This document shows, piece by piece, positions 37,402 through 46,653 of a DNA stretch of 64,000 nt. The position numbers and the translations under genes were made by a program. This DNA comes from UTCFX2 sp002050125 (GTDB taxonomy: Bacteria > Chloroflexota > Anaerolineae > Anaerolineales > UBA4823): positions 2,418,001-2,482,000 of the forward strand of contig JAOSJQ010000001.1 in the NCBI GenBank assembly GCA_027494035.1, read 5' to 3'. Each line of letters opens with the position of its first letter. Within the stretch, counting starts at the first letter, position 1. The notes below the pieces were generated by a model. The model had not been told where the DNA came from. It saw nothing but the letters and a program-made list of their open reading frames with translations, and made no database searches.

Positions 37402-37733
37402 GCGGCTTGACAGGAGGTGTGGTGAACAAGCGGAAATTTCATCTGCACAACGGCAAGCAGGGCGCCGCATTAACCGTGCGGATCATTCCACGTTCGAGCC
37501 GCGATGGCATCGCCGAGATTCTGTCAGACGGGACGGTCAAGATCCGCCTGACACACGCCGCGGATGACGCGGGGCTCAACCAGCATCTGTTGGAATTCCT
37601 GGCGCGGGTGCTTCAGGTGCCCGCCGACCGGATGGACATTGTGGCGGGGCAGTCGGGTCTCGATAAGCTGATCTCGGTCCTGAACCTGGATGCAGCGATG
37701 GTGCACGACCGCATCGTCGCCAAAATGGACTGA
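37398..37733 (+). CDS. DUF167 (YggU-like) protein
   Basis: A 111-residue small basic alpha/beta protein with LTVRIIPRSSRDGIAEIL and VKIRLTHAADDAGLNQHLLE, the conserved core of DUF167. Function unknown. It ends the pgeF-yggS-yggT series, 25 bases before the convergent NACHT gene. Confidence 0.88.
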   Translation: MSGLTGGVVNKRKFHLHNGKQGAALTVRIIPRSSRDGIAEILSDGTVKIRLTHAADDAGLNQHLLEFLARVLQVPADRMDIVAGQSGLDKLISVLNLDAAMVHDRIVAKMD

Positions 37734-37758
37734 CCGGCAAACCTGGCTGCGGCTGAGA

Positions 37759-40273
37759 TCAGCCCAGTCCGAATTGGGACGGCGGGGGCAAAGCCGCCCC
37801 GCATGCCGCCATGTTCCACAGCGCACTGTAGGCGGTTTCACGCACTTCCCCCTGACTTGAGAAATAGATCTGATAGATCGGCAGAATGGCGTTGGCGTCT
37901 GCCATCCAACCTAGATAATAAATCGCCGCGACGCGCTGATCCTCATCGCCGTCCTGCACGGCTTTGCGCAGCATTTCGTAGGCGGGTTTCCCCGGGGCGA
38001 CCCCCATGCCGCGCGCTCCGGCAAACGCGATCAGCCAGGCGGTCTGGGGCAGGGCGGGCAACGGGCGCGGGACGCGCGGGTGCACATTTTGGATGGTCTG
38101 CAGCACCTGGTTGGCGGCGTCCTGCACGACCCATTGCTTATCTTCAGCCGCCAGTTTCGCCAGAATTTCGACCGCCCAGGGTTGTTTCACCCGTCCCAAG
38201 CCGTAGACCACCGCCCGGCGCACGCGGGCGTCTTCCAGTTCGCTGGCTTCTTTGAGCGTGGGCTGACCCTCTTCCAGGTCGTTTGCCAGGGCTTCGGCAG
38301 CCGCTTTCTGCAAGCTCTCCTCGCCGTGAAGAAGCGTGTAGGCGACGGTTTCCAGGCTCGCTTTCTGCCCGATGGCGACCAGCGCCAGCAGCGCCGAGCG
38401 CGCCGCGCCCGGAGAGCGGTCGGAGACCATTTGGCTCAGCGGTTCGATCGACTTGGCATCGCGCAGATACCCCAACCCCAGCGCGGCGAGCTGGCGGATC
38501 GCCGGCTGCGCATCCCCCAGCAGTTGACGCAAAAGCGCCGGCACGCCGCTGTTGTCCGTCTGCGCCAGCCCGTAGAGCAGGCGCGCCCGCAGGCTGAACG
38601 GCAGGTGGTTTTTCTGTAAGACGAGCGCGATCTGGCGCAAAAGCGCGCCCGTCCACGGCTGGCTTTCGGGGGCTTTTCTGAGCCAGCGCCCGGCGATGAT
38701 CAGGCCGCGCTGGAGCAAATCCTCCTGTTCGGTCTTGAACAGCGCCTCCATCCAGCGGCTTTGCCCGTCGAGCGCGGCGATGAAGCCCAGCGACGCCGAC
38801 CTGCCGCACCATTCCGGCTGGGCAGCCAACTGCGGGGCGGCGTTCAGCGCCGACAGCCGCCGGCTCGCCAGGTAAGCCGTCAGCGCCGGATGGGCGATCG
38901 AAATGCGCTCGCCGGCGCGCTCGACGACCAGCCCAGCGTCGATCAGATCCGGCAGCGCCCCGCGCGCCCGCACCTTTGCGGGCGCCGCGGCGGCAGGCGC
39001 CAATTTGTCCGTCCGCTTTGCCTCGGGTTCTTCGCCCGGCTCTAGGGCGACCGCCTCCGAGCCGCCCAGCCAGCTCTCCGCTTTGCGGCGTTCCGCCAGC
39101 GGTTCCATCGCCAGCGTCATTTGCGCCGCAAGCTGCTCCAAGCCCAGCCGGTTTTTAGCCGGCTGGTTGACCGTCATGCGGCGCAGATAGGCTTCGATCG
39201 ACGCCAAAGCGCCCGGTCCGAGCGAATCGCCGGCGAAAGCCGACCAGACTTTGAATGTGAGTTCCAGCGGCGACAGGCGCACGCTGTCGTAAAGCAGCCA
39301 ACCGATCAACATCAGCGGGTCGGCGGGCGAGTTGCGGTTCGCCTCGTCGGCGACGTAGCGCAGCCAGATGTTGCTCCAGCGGGTGATGAAAAACGCCCGG
39401 CGGGCGCGGTCCCAGGCTGCCAGCGGCGTCACCTGGAAGCCCAACGCGGGCAGCCTGCCCAGGTTCTGCGCATGGGCGGTGGTTACCACGCGCAGCCCGG
39501 GGTTCTCATCCAGCAGGGATTTCAGAAAGAGCGCGGCTTGCTCCAGTTGGGGCGGGGAAAGCTCGTCCAGCCCGTCCAGGAGCAGCAAAACCCGCCCGTG
39601 CTGCAGCCAGGCGCGAAACAGCTTTGGAAAGCGGCGCGGCTTGATCGAGCCGGCGATGACGGAGACCGCCTGGATCAGGCTGTCGGTGGGGGTGGCGCCC
39701 TCGCGCGGCGGGAATTCGACCTCGCCGAAGTGGATCAGCACCGGCACCGTGGGCGGCAGCGCCTGCGCTCCGGGGGTTTTGCGGATGATCTGACACGCCA
39801 GGTGCGCCAGCGCAAAGCTCTTGCCGGCGCCGGGCTCCCCGCAGATCACCAGATTTGCGCCGCCCAGCAGGGCTTCGGTCAGTTCGAGCATCGGCGCCTG
39901 GTAGAACGAGGCGAATTCGGGATCGTCGGGGGTGTAGGCGAGCGCCCAGTCGGTGATGTCGTCGCTGGGGGCGGCTCATACGCGTAGGGGAGAGGGCGGG
40001 CGCCAGCAGGCGCGGCGGGATGGCGATTTCGTCCAGCGCAAAGAGCGGCGCAGCCAGGTGCCAGCCCTGCGCGCGGCGCAGCATGTCGTTTCCAATGCGC
40101 ACTTCGTCGCCCTGCGAGCGCTCGAAGCGCGTCGTCGCCGCCTGTTCGCGCAGGTTGCTCCACAGGCGGGCGAGGGTGGGCTTCAAGCGCGCCAGCAGCC
40201 ACCAGAAAAGTGTGGCTGCCAGAAAGCCGATCCAAAAGGAGATGCGGTCGAAGTTGCGCAGCAGGTTGCCCAT
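37759..40273 (-). CDS. Membrane-anchored NACHT NTPase with C-terminal HEAT repeats, two frameshifts
   Basis: The start at 40273 gives an N-terminal membrane helix (about residues 10-30, FWIGFLAATLFWWLLA) and a basic segment. Two missing bases close together (G runs 39987-39990 and 39967-39971 on the plus strand) break the frame; adding both gives PYAYEPPPSDDITDWALAYT and a total of 839 codons. A NACHT domain follows with Walker A GEPGAGKSFAL and Walker B VLLLLDGLDELSP. The C-terminal third has HEAT/PBS-lyase-type repeats (RQLAALGLGYLRDAKSIEPL, RVAAIYYLGWMADANAILPI). STAND-type NTPases of this type oligomerise as signalling or defence switches; the trigger and effector here are unknown. Confidence 0.82.
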
Positions 40274-40297
40274 TTGTCTCTCCCGCCCGTGTTTGCG

Positions 40298-40999
40298 TTA
40301 TCCGGTGTAGAGGATTCTGCCGCAGGTTTCGCAGTAGTTGAGCGCGTTTGGCGAATGGGATGCGCTCAGCAGCGCCGCGCTGAGCGTCCCGCCGCAGGCG
40401 GAACACGCCCGGTCGACCACTTTGGCGACTGCAATCCCGCGCCGCTTTTCGCGCAGCCGGTTGTACTCCGCCAGGTCGGCTGGATCGACGGTAGCAGCGG
40501 TCGCCTGGCGCTCCTCCGTAAAGCGTTGGATGTCGTTCTGCAGCTTTTGTTTTTCCTCTTCCAACTCCCGATTGCGCTGCGCGTGCTGTGCGACCACTTT
40601 GGCTTGTTCTTCGAGCGCTTCCTTATGATTGGCGCTCAGCTCTTCTTCGGTCAGCATGGCTTCGAACTGGCGTTCTTCAAGCACCTTTAGATGCCGTTTG
40701 AGCGCGGCGGATTCGTTTTGCAGATCCTGCAGTTCTTTGGGATTGCGGACTTTGCCGCCGTACAGGGTCGCTTCGGTCTGTTCGATCTTGATGCGCTGCT
40801 GCTGGGCTTCGTAATCCGCGCTGGCGAGGGCGTTCTTGGCTTTCTGGAACTCTTCCCTGGAGGCGGCTGCTCTTTCCTCGGCTGCGACCAGGTCGTCGTC
40901 GTTTTCCAGGCTGGCGGTCACGTCTTTCAGGCGCGCGCTCAGCCAATCCAGTTGGGAGTCGATTTGCTGTAATCGATAGACCTTGAATGGGCGGCTCAT
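40298..40999 (-). CDS. CT398-like coiled-coil protein with C4 zinc ribbon
   Basis: A 233-residue protein. Residues about 5-190 form a long antiparallel coiled coil (RLQQIDSQLDWLSARLKDVT ...). The C-terminus is a zinc ribbon with CSACGG and CETCGR. Related proteins in Chlamydia interact with sigma-54 and secretion parts, but most homologues are uncharacterised. ATG 40999 is preferred; a longer frame reaches 41053 with no family support. The NACHT gene starts 24 bases downstream on the same strand. Confidence 0.85.
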   Translation of the reverse strand: MSRPFKVYRLQQIDSQLDWLSARLKDVTASLENDDDLVAAEERAAASREEFQKAKNALASADYEAQQQRIKIEQTEATLYGGKVRNPKELQDLQNESAALKRHLKVLEERQFEAMLTEEELSANHKEALEEQAKVVAQHAQRNRELEEEKQKLQNDIQRFTEERQATAATVDPADLAEYNRLREKRRGIAVAKVVDRACSACGGTLSAALLSASHSPNALNYCETCGRILYTG

Positions 41000-41079
41000 G
41001 CTGTTTCGATTATAGAATCGGATGAACGAAATGGCAAGGGAAACCAGGCACACCTTACAAGATGGTTCGTTCGCCTTGC

Positions 41080-41108
41080 TTGACAGTCTTTTGCCTCAGA
41101 AGTATAGT
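41080..41108 (+). promoter_or_regulatory. Promoter of the second glycosyltransferase block
   Basis: TTGACA (41080-41085) and TATAGT (41103-41108) with a 17-base spacer, divergent from the zinc-ribbon gene. The first start codon is 53 bases downstream. Confidence 0.8.
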
Positions 41109-41161
41109 TGTCACGCGAATAGCATAACATATTTCAACTTTTGTAAAAATATCACGAAGCC

Positions 41162-42755
41162 GTGCCTCTCCGTATCGTAATCGCCCTGGCGCTTCTGGTC
41201 AGCCTGCCTTTCCTCCTGGCGTATTTCCTCGCCGGAGAGGGGCAGGTTTTTGGCGGCTTCCTGCTCAACCCCGCCGATGGCAATTCTTACCTGGCAAAGA
41301 TGTACCAGGGCTGGCGCGGCGAATGGACGTTCACCCTGCCCTATTCGGCGGAGATGGGGCGAGGCATCTATCTTTTCACGCTCTATTTATTCCTGGGGCG
41401 CCTGGCGCGCTGGCTGAACCTCCCGCTGCTCCTGGTCTTTCACGCGGCGCGCCTGCTCAGCGCGCTGTTTTTAACCTGGATGACCTGGCTGTTCATTGAC
41501 CGCCTGGAACTGGACCAGCCGCGGAAGTATTTCGCCTTCACGCTGGCATGTTTGGGGCTGGGGTTGGGCTGGCTTGCGCTGCCGTTCGGCGGCGTGACTT
41601 CCGATTTCTGGGTGGCTGAGGCTTACCCGTTTCTGTCCAGCTACGCCAACCCGCACTTCCCGCTGAGCCTGGCGCTGCTGCTCTGGCTGACGCTCCCGCT
41701 GCTGCGCGTCGATCCGCCCGATCAAAAAAACTGGCTGCGCGGCTGGCAAAGCGCGCCCTTGCGGCTGCTGGCTGCCGCGCTGCTGGCGAACATCTCGCCG
41801 TTTGCGCTCGCCCTGGCGCTCGCAATCCAGGGGCTTTTCATCGCCTGGGCGTGGCTCGACCAGCGCTGGGGGCAGAACGTCTCTACGCCCGAAGCTGACT
41901 GGGTCGCGCCGCCGCTCATCCCCTGGCTCGTCCATTGGGGGCTGATTTTCGCCGGCGGATTTCCGGTCGCGCTATACGCACTGGCGGTCACCCGCCTGGA
42001 CCCGCTCCTGGCAGCCTGGAACGCCCAAAACCTGACCCCTTCGCCGCCCGTTTGGGATCTGCTGCTGGCGTTTTCGCCGGCGCTGCTGCTGGCGCTGCCC
42101 GGCGCCTGGTTTGTCTATCGTGCGCCGCGGCGCAGCGGGCGGGTTTTGCTCATCTGGCTGGCGTTGGCGGCGGTGACCGTGTACCTCCCGTTTGGTTTGC
42201 AGCGCCGCTTTTTGCTGGGGCTTTACCTGCCGGTCGCTGGTCTGGCGGCTTTTGGATTGGAAATGCTGCAAGCGCGCCTGGGCGTCCGGGACCAGAACCC
42301 TCGCGGCGGCGACGCTGGCGTTGGCGCTGCCAACGCTGCTGATCGTGCTGCTGCTGGGTCAGGTTGGGGCGCTGCGCCACGATCCGCAGCTCTTTCTCAG
42401 CCGCGGCGAAGCCGACGCGCTGAACTGGCTGGTTGACAACGCGCCGGAGCGCGCCCTGGTTTTGGCGAGCCCGCGCGTGGGGCTGTTCATCCCCGCTCAC
42501 ACCGGGCGGCGCGTGATCTACGGACACCCGTTCGAGACGGTGAACGCACAAGCGGAGGAAGCCGCCGTGACCGCTTTCTTCGAGACCGCCGCGGCTCAGC
42601 CGGATGCCGCAGCCGCATTTTTAGCCGCACGGCAGGTCGATTTTGTCTTTTGGGGACCCTCCGAGCGAGCGCTGGGCGGGCTGGCGGGCGTGTCGGGTCT
42701 TGAAACGGCGTACGATCGCGCCGGCGTCGTGATCTACCGCGTGGCGCGCCCCTAG
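41162..42755 (+). CDS. GT-C-like polytopic membrane protein (type A), one frameshift
   Basis: GTG start at 41162. The frame reads FLLNPADGNSYLAKMYQGWR, an acidic extracytoplasmic loop, then about ten helices. An extra base near 42288-42290 separates LQARLGVR from RTLAAATLALALPTLLIVLL; the corrected gene has 531 codons. The C-terminal soluble part ends with VDFVFWGPSERALGGLAG. The gene at 44941 has the same start (DGNSYIAKMLSGW) and end (WGPAERALGG), so they are paralogues. By fold it is a candidate polyprenyl-phosphate-sugar transferase; activity unproven. Confidence 0.75.
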
Positions 42756-42767
42756 AGAGCCAACCGC

Positions 42768-44972
42768 ATGCAGACCTCGAGCGCCAACCCCGCCCTGCGC
42801 CGGACGATTACCTCGCTCTGGATTCTGCTGCTGCCGCTCCTGCTGCTAATCCCGGGGTTGGCGGGCTTTCCCTATCCAAGCGCCGAGGCGGTCTATTCCG
42901 ACCTGACGCTGACCCACTACCCTTATGCGATTTACCTTCGCCAGGCGCTGGCGCAGTACGCAGAGCCGCCGCTCTGGTCGGGGCTGCTGTTCAGCGGCAG
43001 CCCTTTTGCAGCCAACCCGCTTTCGGGGATGGGGTATCCTCCCGGCTGGCTGGCGCTGATCCTGCCGCTGCCGCTCGGTTTCAACTTGCTCATATTGCTC
43101 CACCTGCTATGGGGCGGGGTTGGCATGGCGTTTCTGCTGCGCGCCGAAGGGCTGGGGGAAGCGGCTGCAGTGTTTGGCGGTCTGGCGTTCACCGCGCTGC
43201 CCAAACTTTACGCGCACTACGGCGCCGGTCACCTGACGCTGTTGTACGCGATCCCCTGGACGCCCTGGCTGCTGCTGGCGTGCCGGGCGAATTTGAGCCG
43301 CGGCTGGACGCCGCGTTGGCGCGCCTGGGTCTCCTGGGAAGCGCCGCTGCTGGCGCTGATTTTCCTGGCGGACCCGCGCTGGGCGCTGTTTGCCGGGCTG
43401 CTCTGGTGGGGCTATGGCATGTTTGGCATTTTCCCCGTCAGCGAGGCGGATAAGGCGCAGTCCTGGCGGGCGCGTCTGGCAGCCCTGTCCGTGCAGACCG
43501 CCTGGGCGGCTTTGCTGGCTGCGCCACTGGCAATCCCGCTGATCGAATTTACGCGCTTGTCCACCCGCTCGGCAATGTCTCCGGGTGATGTGCTGGCGTT
43601 CTCGCTGCCCTGGGGGCGCGCGCTGGGGCTGGTCATACCGGACTTTCAAGGTTTCCACGAATATATGCTGTACGCCGGTCAGGGGCTGATCCTGCTGGCG
43701 GCGCTGGCGCTGTTCCGCGGTTTCTACCGTCGAGGCGGGCGCTTCTGGCTGGTCGTTTTCACCAGTGCGCTGCTTTTCGCGCTTGGCGGCAACCTGCCCG
43801 GGGCGGAGGGGTGGGCTGGGCTGCCGTTTTTTAGCTTGCTGCGCGCGCCCAGCCGGGCGCTGTTTTTAGCGGGCATCGCGCTGATCATGCTGGCTGCCAG
43901 GGGTTTGCAGGCGATTCTGGATGGCGTGGGGGAGGGCGCTCAACGGACCGCCCGTTTGGTTTTGACCGGTTACGCGGGGGCGCTGCTGGCGCTTGCCGGG
44001 GGCGTCTGGTTCCTGACGCGCGAACTGCCCGCCAATTTCAGCTGGGCGGGCGGGTTTGCGCTGGGCGCCGCCGCCTGGATCGGGCTGGGCGTTTCCACCC
44101 GGCTGGAGCGCCGGATCTGGATCGCCGGGCTGGCGCTGCTGTGCCTGCTCGATTGGGTCGGGGTCGACCGCACGCTGTTCACGATCCACCCCGCCGCGCA
44201 GGTTCTGGCGGAAAAGGCTGCTTTGGCTCAACGCCTGAAGCAGCTCGAAGAAAAGGAGGGCGTGTTTCGGGTGTATTCGCCCTCATACAGCCTGCCGCAG
44301 CAGACGGCGGCGCTGAACGGGCTGGAGCTGGCGGACGGCGTCGATCCGCTGCACCTGCAAGCGTATGCCGAGTTCATGCGGCGGGCGACCGGCGTCCCGC
44401 AGAGCGGCTACTCGGTGACGCTGCCTCCGTTCGCCAACGGCGACCCGCAGACCGCCAACCAGGCTTACCAGCCCGACCCCGAAATGCTCGGTCTGTTGAA
44501 CGTCCGTTTCGTCGCCTCCGAATTCGAACTGACCGCCGACGGGCTGGTCTTTGAAGGGCGGGACGGGGCGACCTACCTTTACCGCAACCTGCTGGCTCAG
44601 CCGCGTGCCTGGGTCGTGGCGGATGACGCTCCAGCCGGTGAAGCGCCGCGCCGCGTGGAAAGCCTCGCATGGACGCCCAACCGGATCTCACTGACGGCTG
44701 CCGGACCCGGTTTGCTCGTCCTGTCGGAGGTCGCTTACCCGGGCTGGCAGGCGTTCAGCGACGGGACGCCCGCCGTCAGCGAACCTTACCTGAGCCTTCT
44801 GCGAGCGGTGCGCTTGAGCCCGGGATTGCACACGGTCGTTTTTGAATTTCGTCCGTTCAGCGTCTATCTGGGTTTGGGGGTGGGGCTGGCTTTCGGGCTG
44901 GTCTGGCTGGCGTTAATGTTGTGGAAATGGAGAAGTCCGCTTGGCAAGCGACCCCGCCTCGACGCAGCCTGA
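42768..44972 (+). CDS. YfhO-like large polytopic membrane protein (type B)
   Basis: A 734-residue protein with about twelve helices and a long extracytoplasmic C-terminal domain ending in another helix. The N-terminal loop has SAEAVYSDLTLTHYPY and later PPLWSGLLFSGSPFAANP, the pattern of YfhO-family GT-C proteins. The C-terminal domain carries SEVAYPGWQAF and the family-typical Y-P-G-W motif. YfhO is needed for glycosylation of lipoteichoic acid in Listeria and Bacillus; the substrate here is unknown. It overlaps the next gene by 32 bases. Confidence 0.78.
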   Translation: MQTSSANPALRRTITSLWILLLPLLLLIPGLAGFPYPSAEAVYSDLTLTHYPYAIYLRQALAQYAEPPLWSGLLFSGSPFAANPLSGMGYPPGWLALILPLPLGFNLLILLHLLWGGVGMAFLLRAEGLGEAAAVFGGLAFTALPKLYAHYGAGHLTLLYAIPWTPWLLLACRANLSRGWTPRWRAWVSWEAPLLALIFLADPRWALFAGLLWWGYGMFGIFPVSEADKAQSWRARLAALSVQTAWAALLAAPLAIPLIEFTRLSTRSAMSPGDVLAFSLPWGRALGLVIPDFQGFHEYMLYAGQGLILLAALALFRGFYRRGGRFWLVVFTSALLFALGGNLPGAEGWAGLPFFSLLRAPSRALFLAGIALIMLAARGLQAILDGVGEGAQRTARLVLTGYAGALLALAGGVWFLTRELPANFSWAGGFALGAAAWIGLGVSTRLERRIWIAGLALLCLLDWVGVDRTLFTIHPAAQVLAEKAALAQRLKQLEEKEGVFRVYSPSYSLPQQTAALNGLELADGVDPLHLQAYAEFMRRATGVPQSGYSVTLPPFANGDPQTANQAYQPDPEMLGLLNVRFVASEFELTADGLVFEGRDGATYLYRNLLAQPRAWVVADDAPAGEAPRRVESLAWTPNRISLTAAGPGLLVLSEVAYPGWQAFSDGTPAVSEPYLSLLRAVRLSPGLHTVVFEFRPFSVYLGLGVGLAFGLVWLALMLWKWRSPLGKRPRLDAA

Positions 44973-46653
44973 ACCTCCCGCCCGCGTCTCGCCGGCGGAA
45001 CGGCGGTTTGTCTTGATCTTTGGCGCGCTCGTGATGCTCGCGACCAGCCTGCCTTACCTGCTCGGGTACGCGCTCCAGGGCTCGGATTTCCGCTTCACCG
45101 GCTTTGTGTTTGGCGTGGAGGACGGCAACTCTTACATCGCCAAGATGCTCAGCGGTTGGGCGGGGGCGTACCTTTTCAAATCGCCGTACAGCGTTTACCC
45201 GCAGTGCGGCTTGCTCTTTTTATTTGCCCTATTTGCTGCTCGGCAAGCTGGCTGCCCCGCCCGCCCTGCACGAACAACTCGTGGCGCTCTATCATCTTTT
45301 TCGCATTGTTGCAGGGATGCTCTCGATCCTGGCGACCTACGATTTTCTGGCGGTTTTCGTCCGGACGGTTTTTTACCGCCGCATCGGACTGGCGCTGGCG
45401 GTTCTGGGTGGCGGTTTAGGCTGGGTTTTGGTCGTCAGCGGGCACGCGGAATGGCTTGGCTCACCCCCGCTGGATTTTATTTCCCCGAGTCGTTTGGTTT
45501 CCTGGGCATTTACGGCGTCGCTCACCTGCCGCTGGGGCGCGCTCTGCTGCTTTGGGCGCTGACGGCGTACCTGAAGTTGAGCCGCCGGGTCCTCGCACAG
45601 AACCTCCAAACGCGCATAACGGATTGTTCGATATGGAGACTGACCGTCAAGCTGGGGGCGTTGTGGCTGGCGAGCGGGTTTTTTAACCCGCTCTGTCTAC
45701 TGATCGGCGGGCTGGTGATCGCGGTGCACCTGGGCGGGCTGCTAGTAAAGTCGCGGATCCGTCCGGCAGTCGTGCAAGCGCTCCAACCCGCTGCCTGGCG
45801 CCGGCTGGCGCTCTGCGTCCTGGCTGCCGCGGCGCTGCCCGGGCTGCTGCTGGCGTACAACCTCGCCATCGCGCTGATCGACCCCTACGCCAGTCAGTGG
45901 AACGCGCAGAACCGCATCCTTTCGCCGCATCCGGCGCATTATCTATTTGCGTACGGCTTGTTGATCCCATATTGTTGGGTCGGCGGGCGGCGGCTGCTGC
46001 GGGAAGATTTTTCGACTGGCTGGTTTCTGGTTGGGTGGCTCCTGGCGGTCCCGCTGTTGGTGACCCTGCCGATCGATTTGCAGCGCCGGCTGACGGAAGG
46101 CGCCTGGGTAGCGGCGTGCGCCCTGGGGATAGCTGCGTTCGAACCGCCGGCGCTCCGCCGATCGGCTGAAAAACCCGCGTGGCTAGACTGGCGTCTGGCG
46201 CTGCTGCTGCTGGCATTTCCAACGACGTTGTTCCTCCTGGCTGGGGGGGTGATGTCGGTGTTGAAGCCGGGTCCGCCGCGCTTCATCACCGCCGACCAGG
46301 AGGGAGCATTTACCTACCTGCAGCAAACCGCCCCGCCGGGCGCGGTGGTGCTCGGCGCCTATGCAACCGCCAACCCTCTTCCGGCGTGGGCGCCGGTGCG
46401 GGTGCTGGCGGGTCATGGTCCGGAGAGCCTCCACAAAACCGAACTTTTGCCGCGCATCCAGGCTTTTTTCGAGGCTTCGACCCCCGCTGAGCAGCGCGCC
46501 GGGCTCATTGACGAGTTTGGGATCGCTTATGTGGTATGGGGTCCGGCGGAGCGGGCTCTCGGAGGCTGGCAGCCCGCCCAGGCGGGTTATCTCGAACCCA
46601 TTGCCGATTTTGGGGACATTGCCCTGTTCCGGGTGATGCCCACATCCCCATGA
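44941..46653 (+). CDS. GT-C-like polytopic membrane protein (type A'), two compensating frameshifts
   Basis: TTG start at 44941 inside the end of the previous gene. The frame shifts at the T run 45217-45221 (one T too many) and back at 45475-45478 (one T too few). Between them the true frame reads FYLPYLLLGKLAAPP ... VLGGGLGWVLVVSGHAEWLG. The corrected gene keeps 571 codons. The literal frame 0 has no stop, so an automatic caller would give a full-length protein with about 86 wrong residues. It is homologous to 41162-42755 (FGVEDGNSYIAKMLSGW). Stop overlaps the next start (ATGA). Confidence 0.78.
   Translation: MASDPASTQPEPPARVSPAERRFVLIFGALVMLATSLPYLLGYALQGSDFRFTGFVFGVEDGNSYIAKMLSGWAGAYLFKSPYSVYPQCGLLFLFALFAARQAGCPARPARTTRGALSSFSHCCRDALDPGDLRFSGGFRPDGFLPPHRTGAGGSGWRFRLGFGRQRARGMAWLTPAGFYFPESFGFLGIYGVAHLPLGRALLLWALTAYLKLSRRVLAQNLQTRITDCSIWRLTVKLGALWLASGFFNPLCLLIGGLVIAVHLGGLLVKSRIRPAVVQALQPAAWRRLALCVLAAAALPGLLLAYNLAIALIDPYASQWNAQNRILSPHPAHYLFAYGLLIPYCWVGGRRLLREDFSTGWFLVGWLLAVPLLVTLPIDLQRRLTEGAWVAACALGIAAFEPPALRRSAEKPAWLDWRLALLLLAFPTTLFLLAGGVMSVLKPGPPRFITADQEGAFTYLQQTAPPGAVVLGAYATANPLPAWAPVRVLAGHGPESLHKTELLPRIQAFFEASTPAEQRAGLIDEFGIAYVVWGPAERALGGWQPAQAGYLEPIADFGDIALFRVMPTSP

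Noticed and set aside
38080..39987. Several plus-strand ORFs opposite the NACHT-HEAT gene
   Set aside because: Low-complexity shadow frames in GC-rich sequence; the minus strand carries Walker motifs and HEAT repeats.
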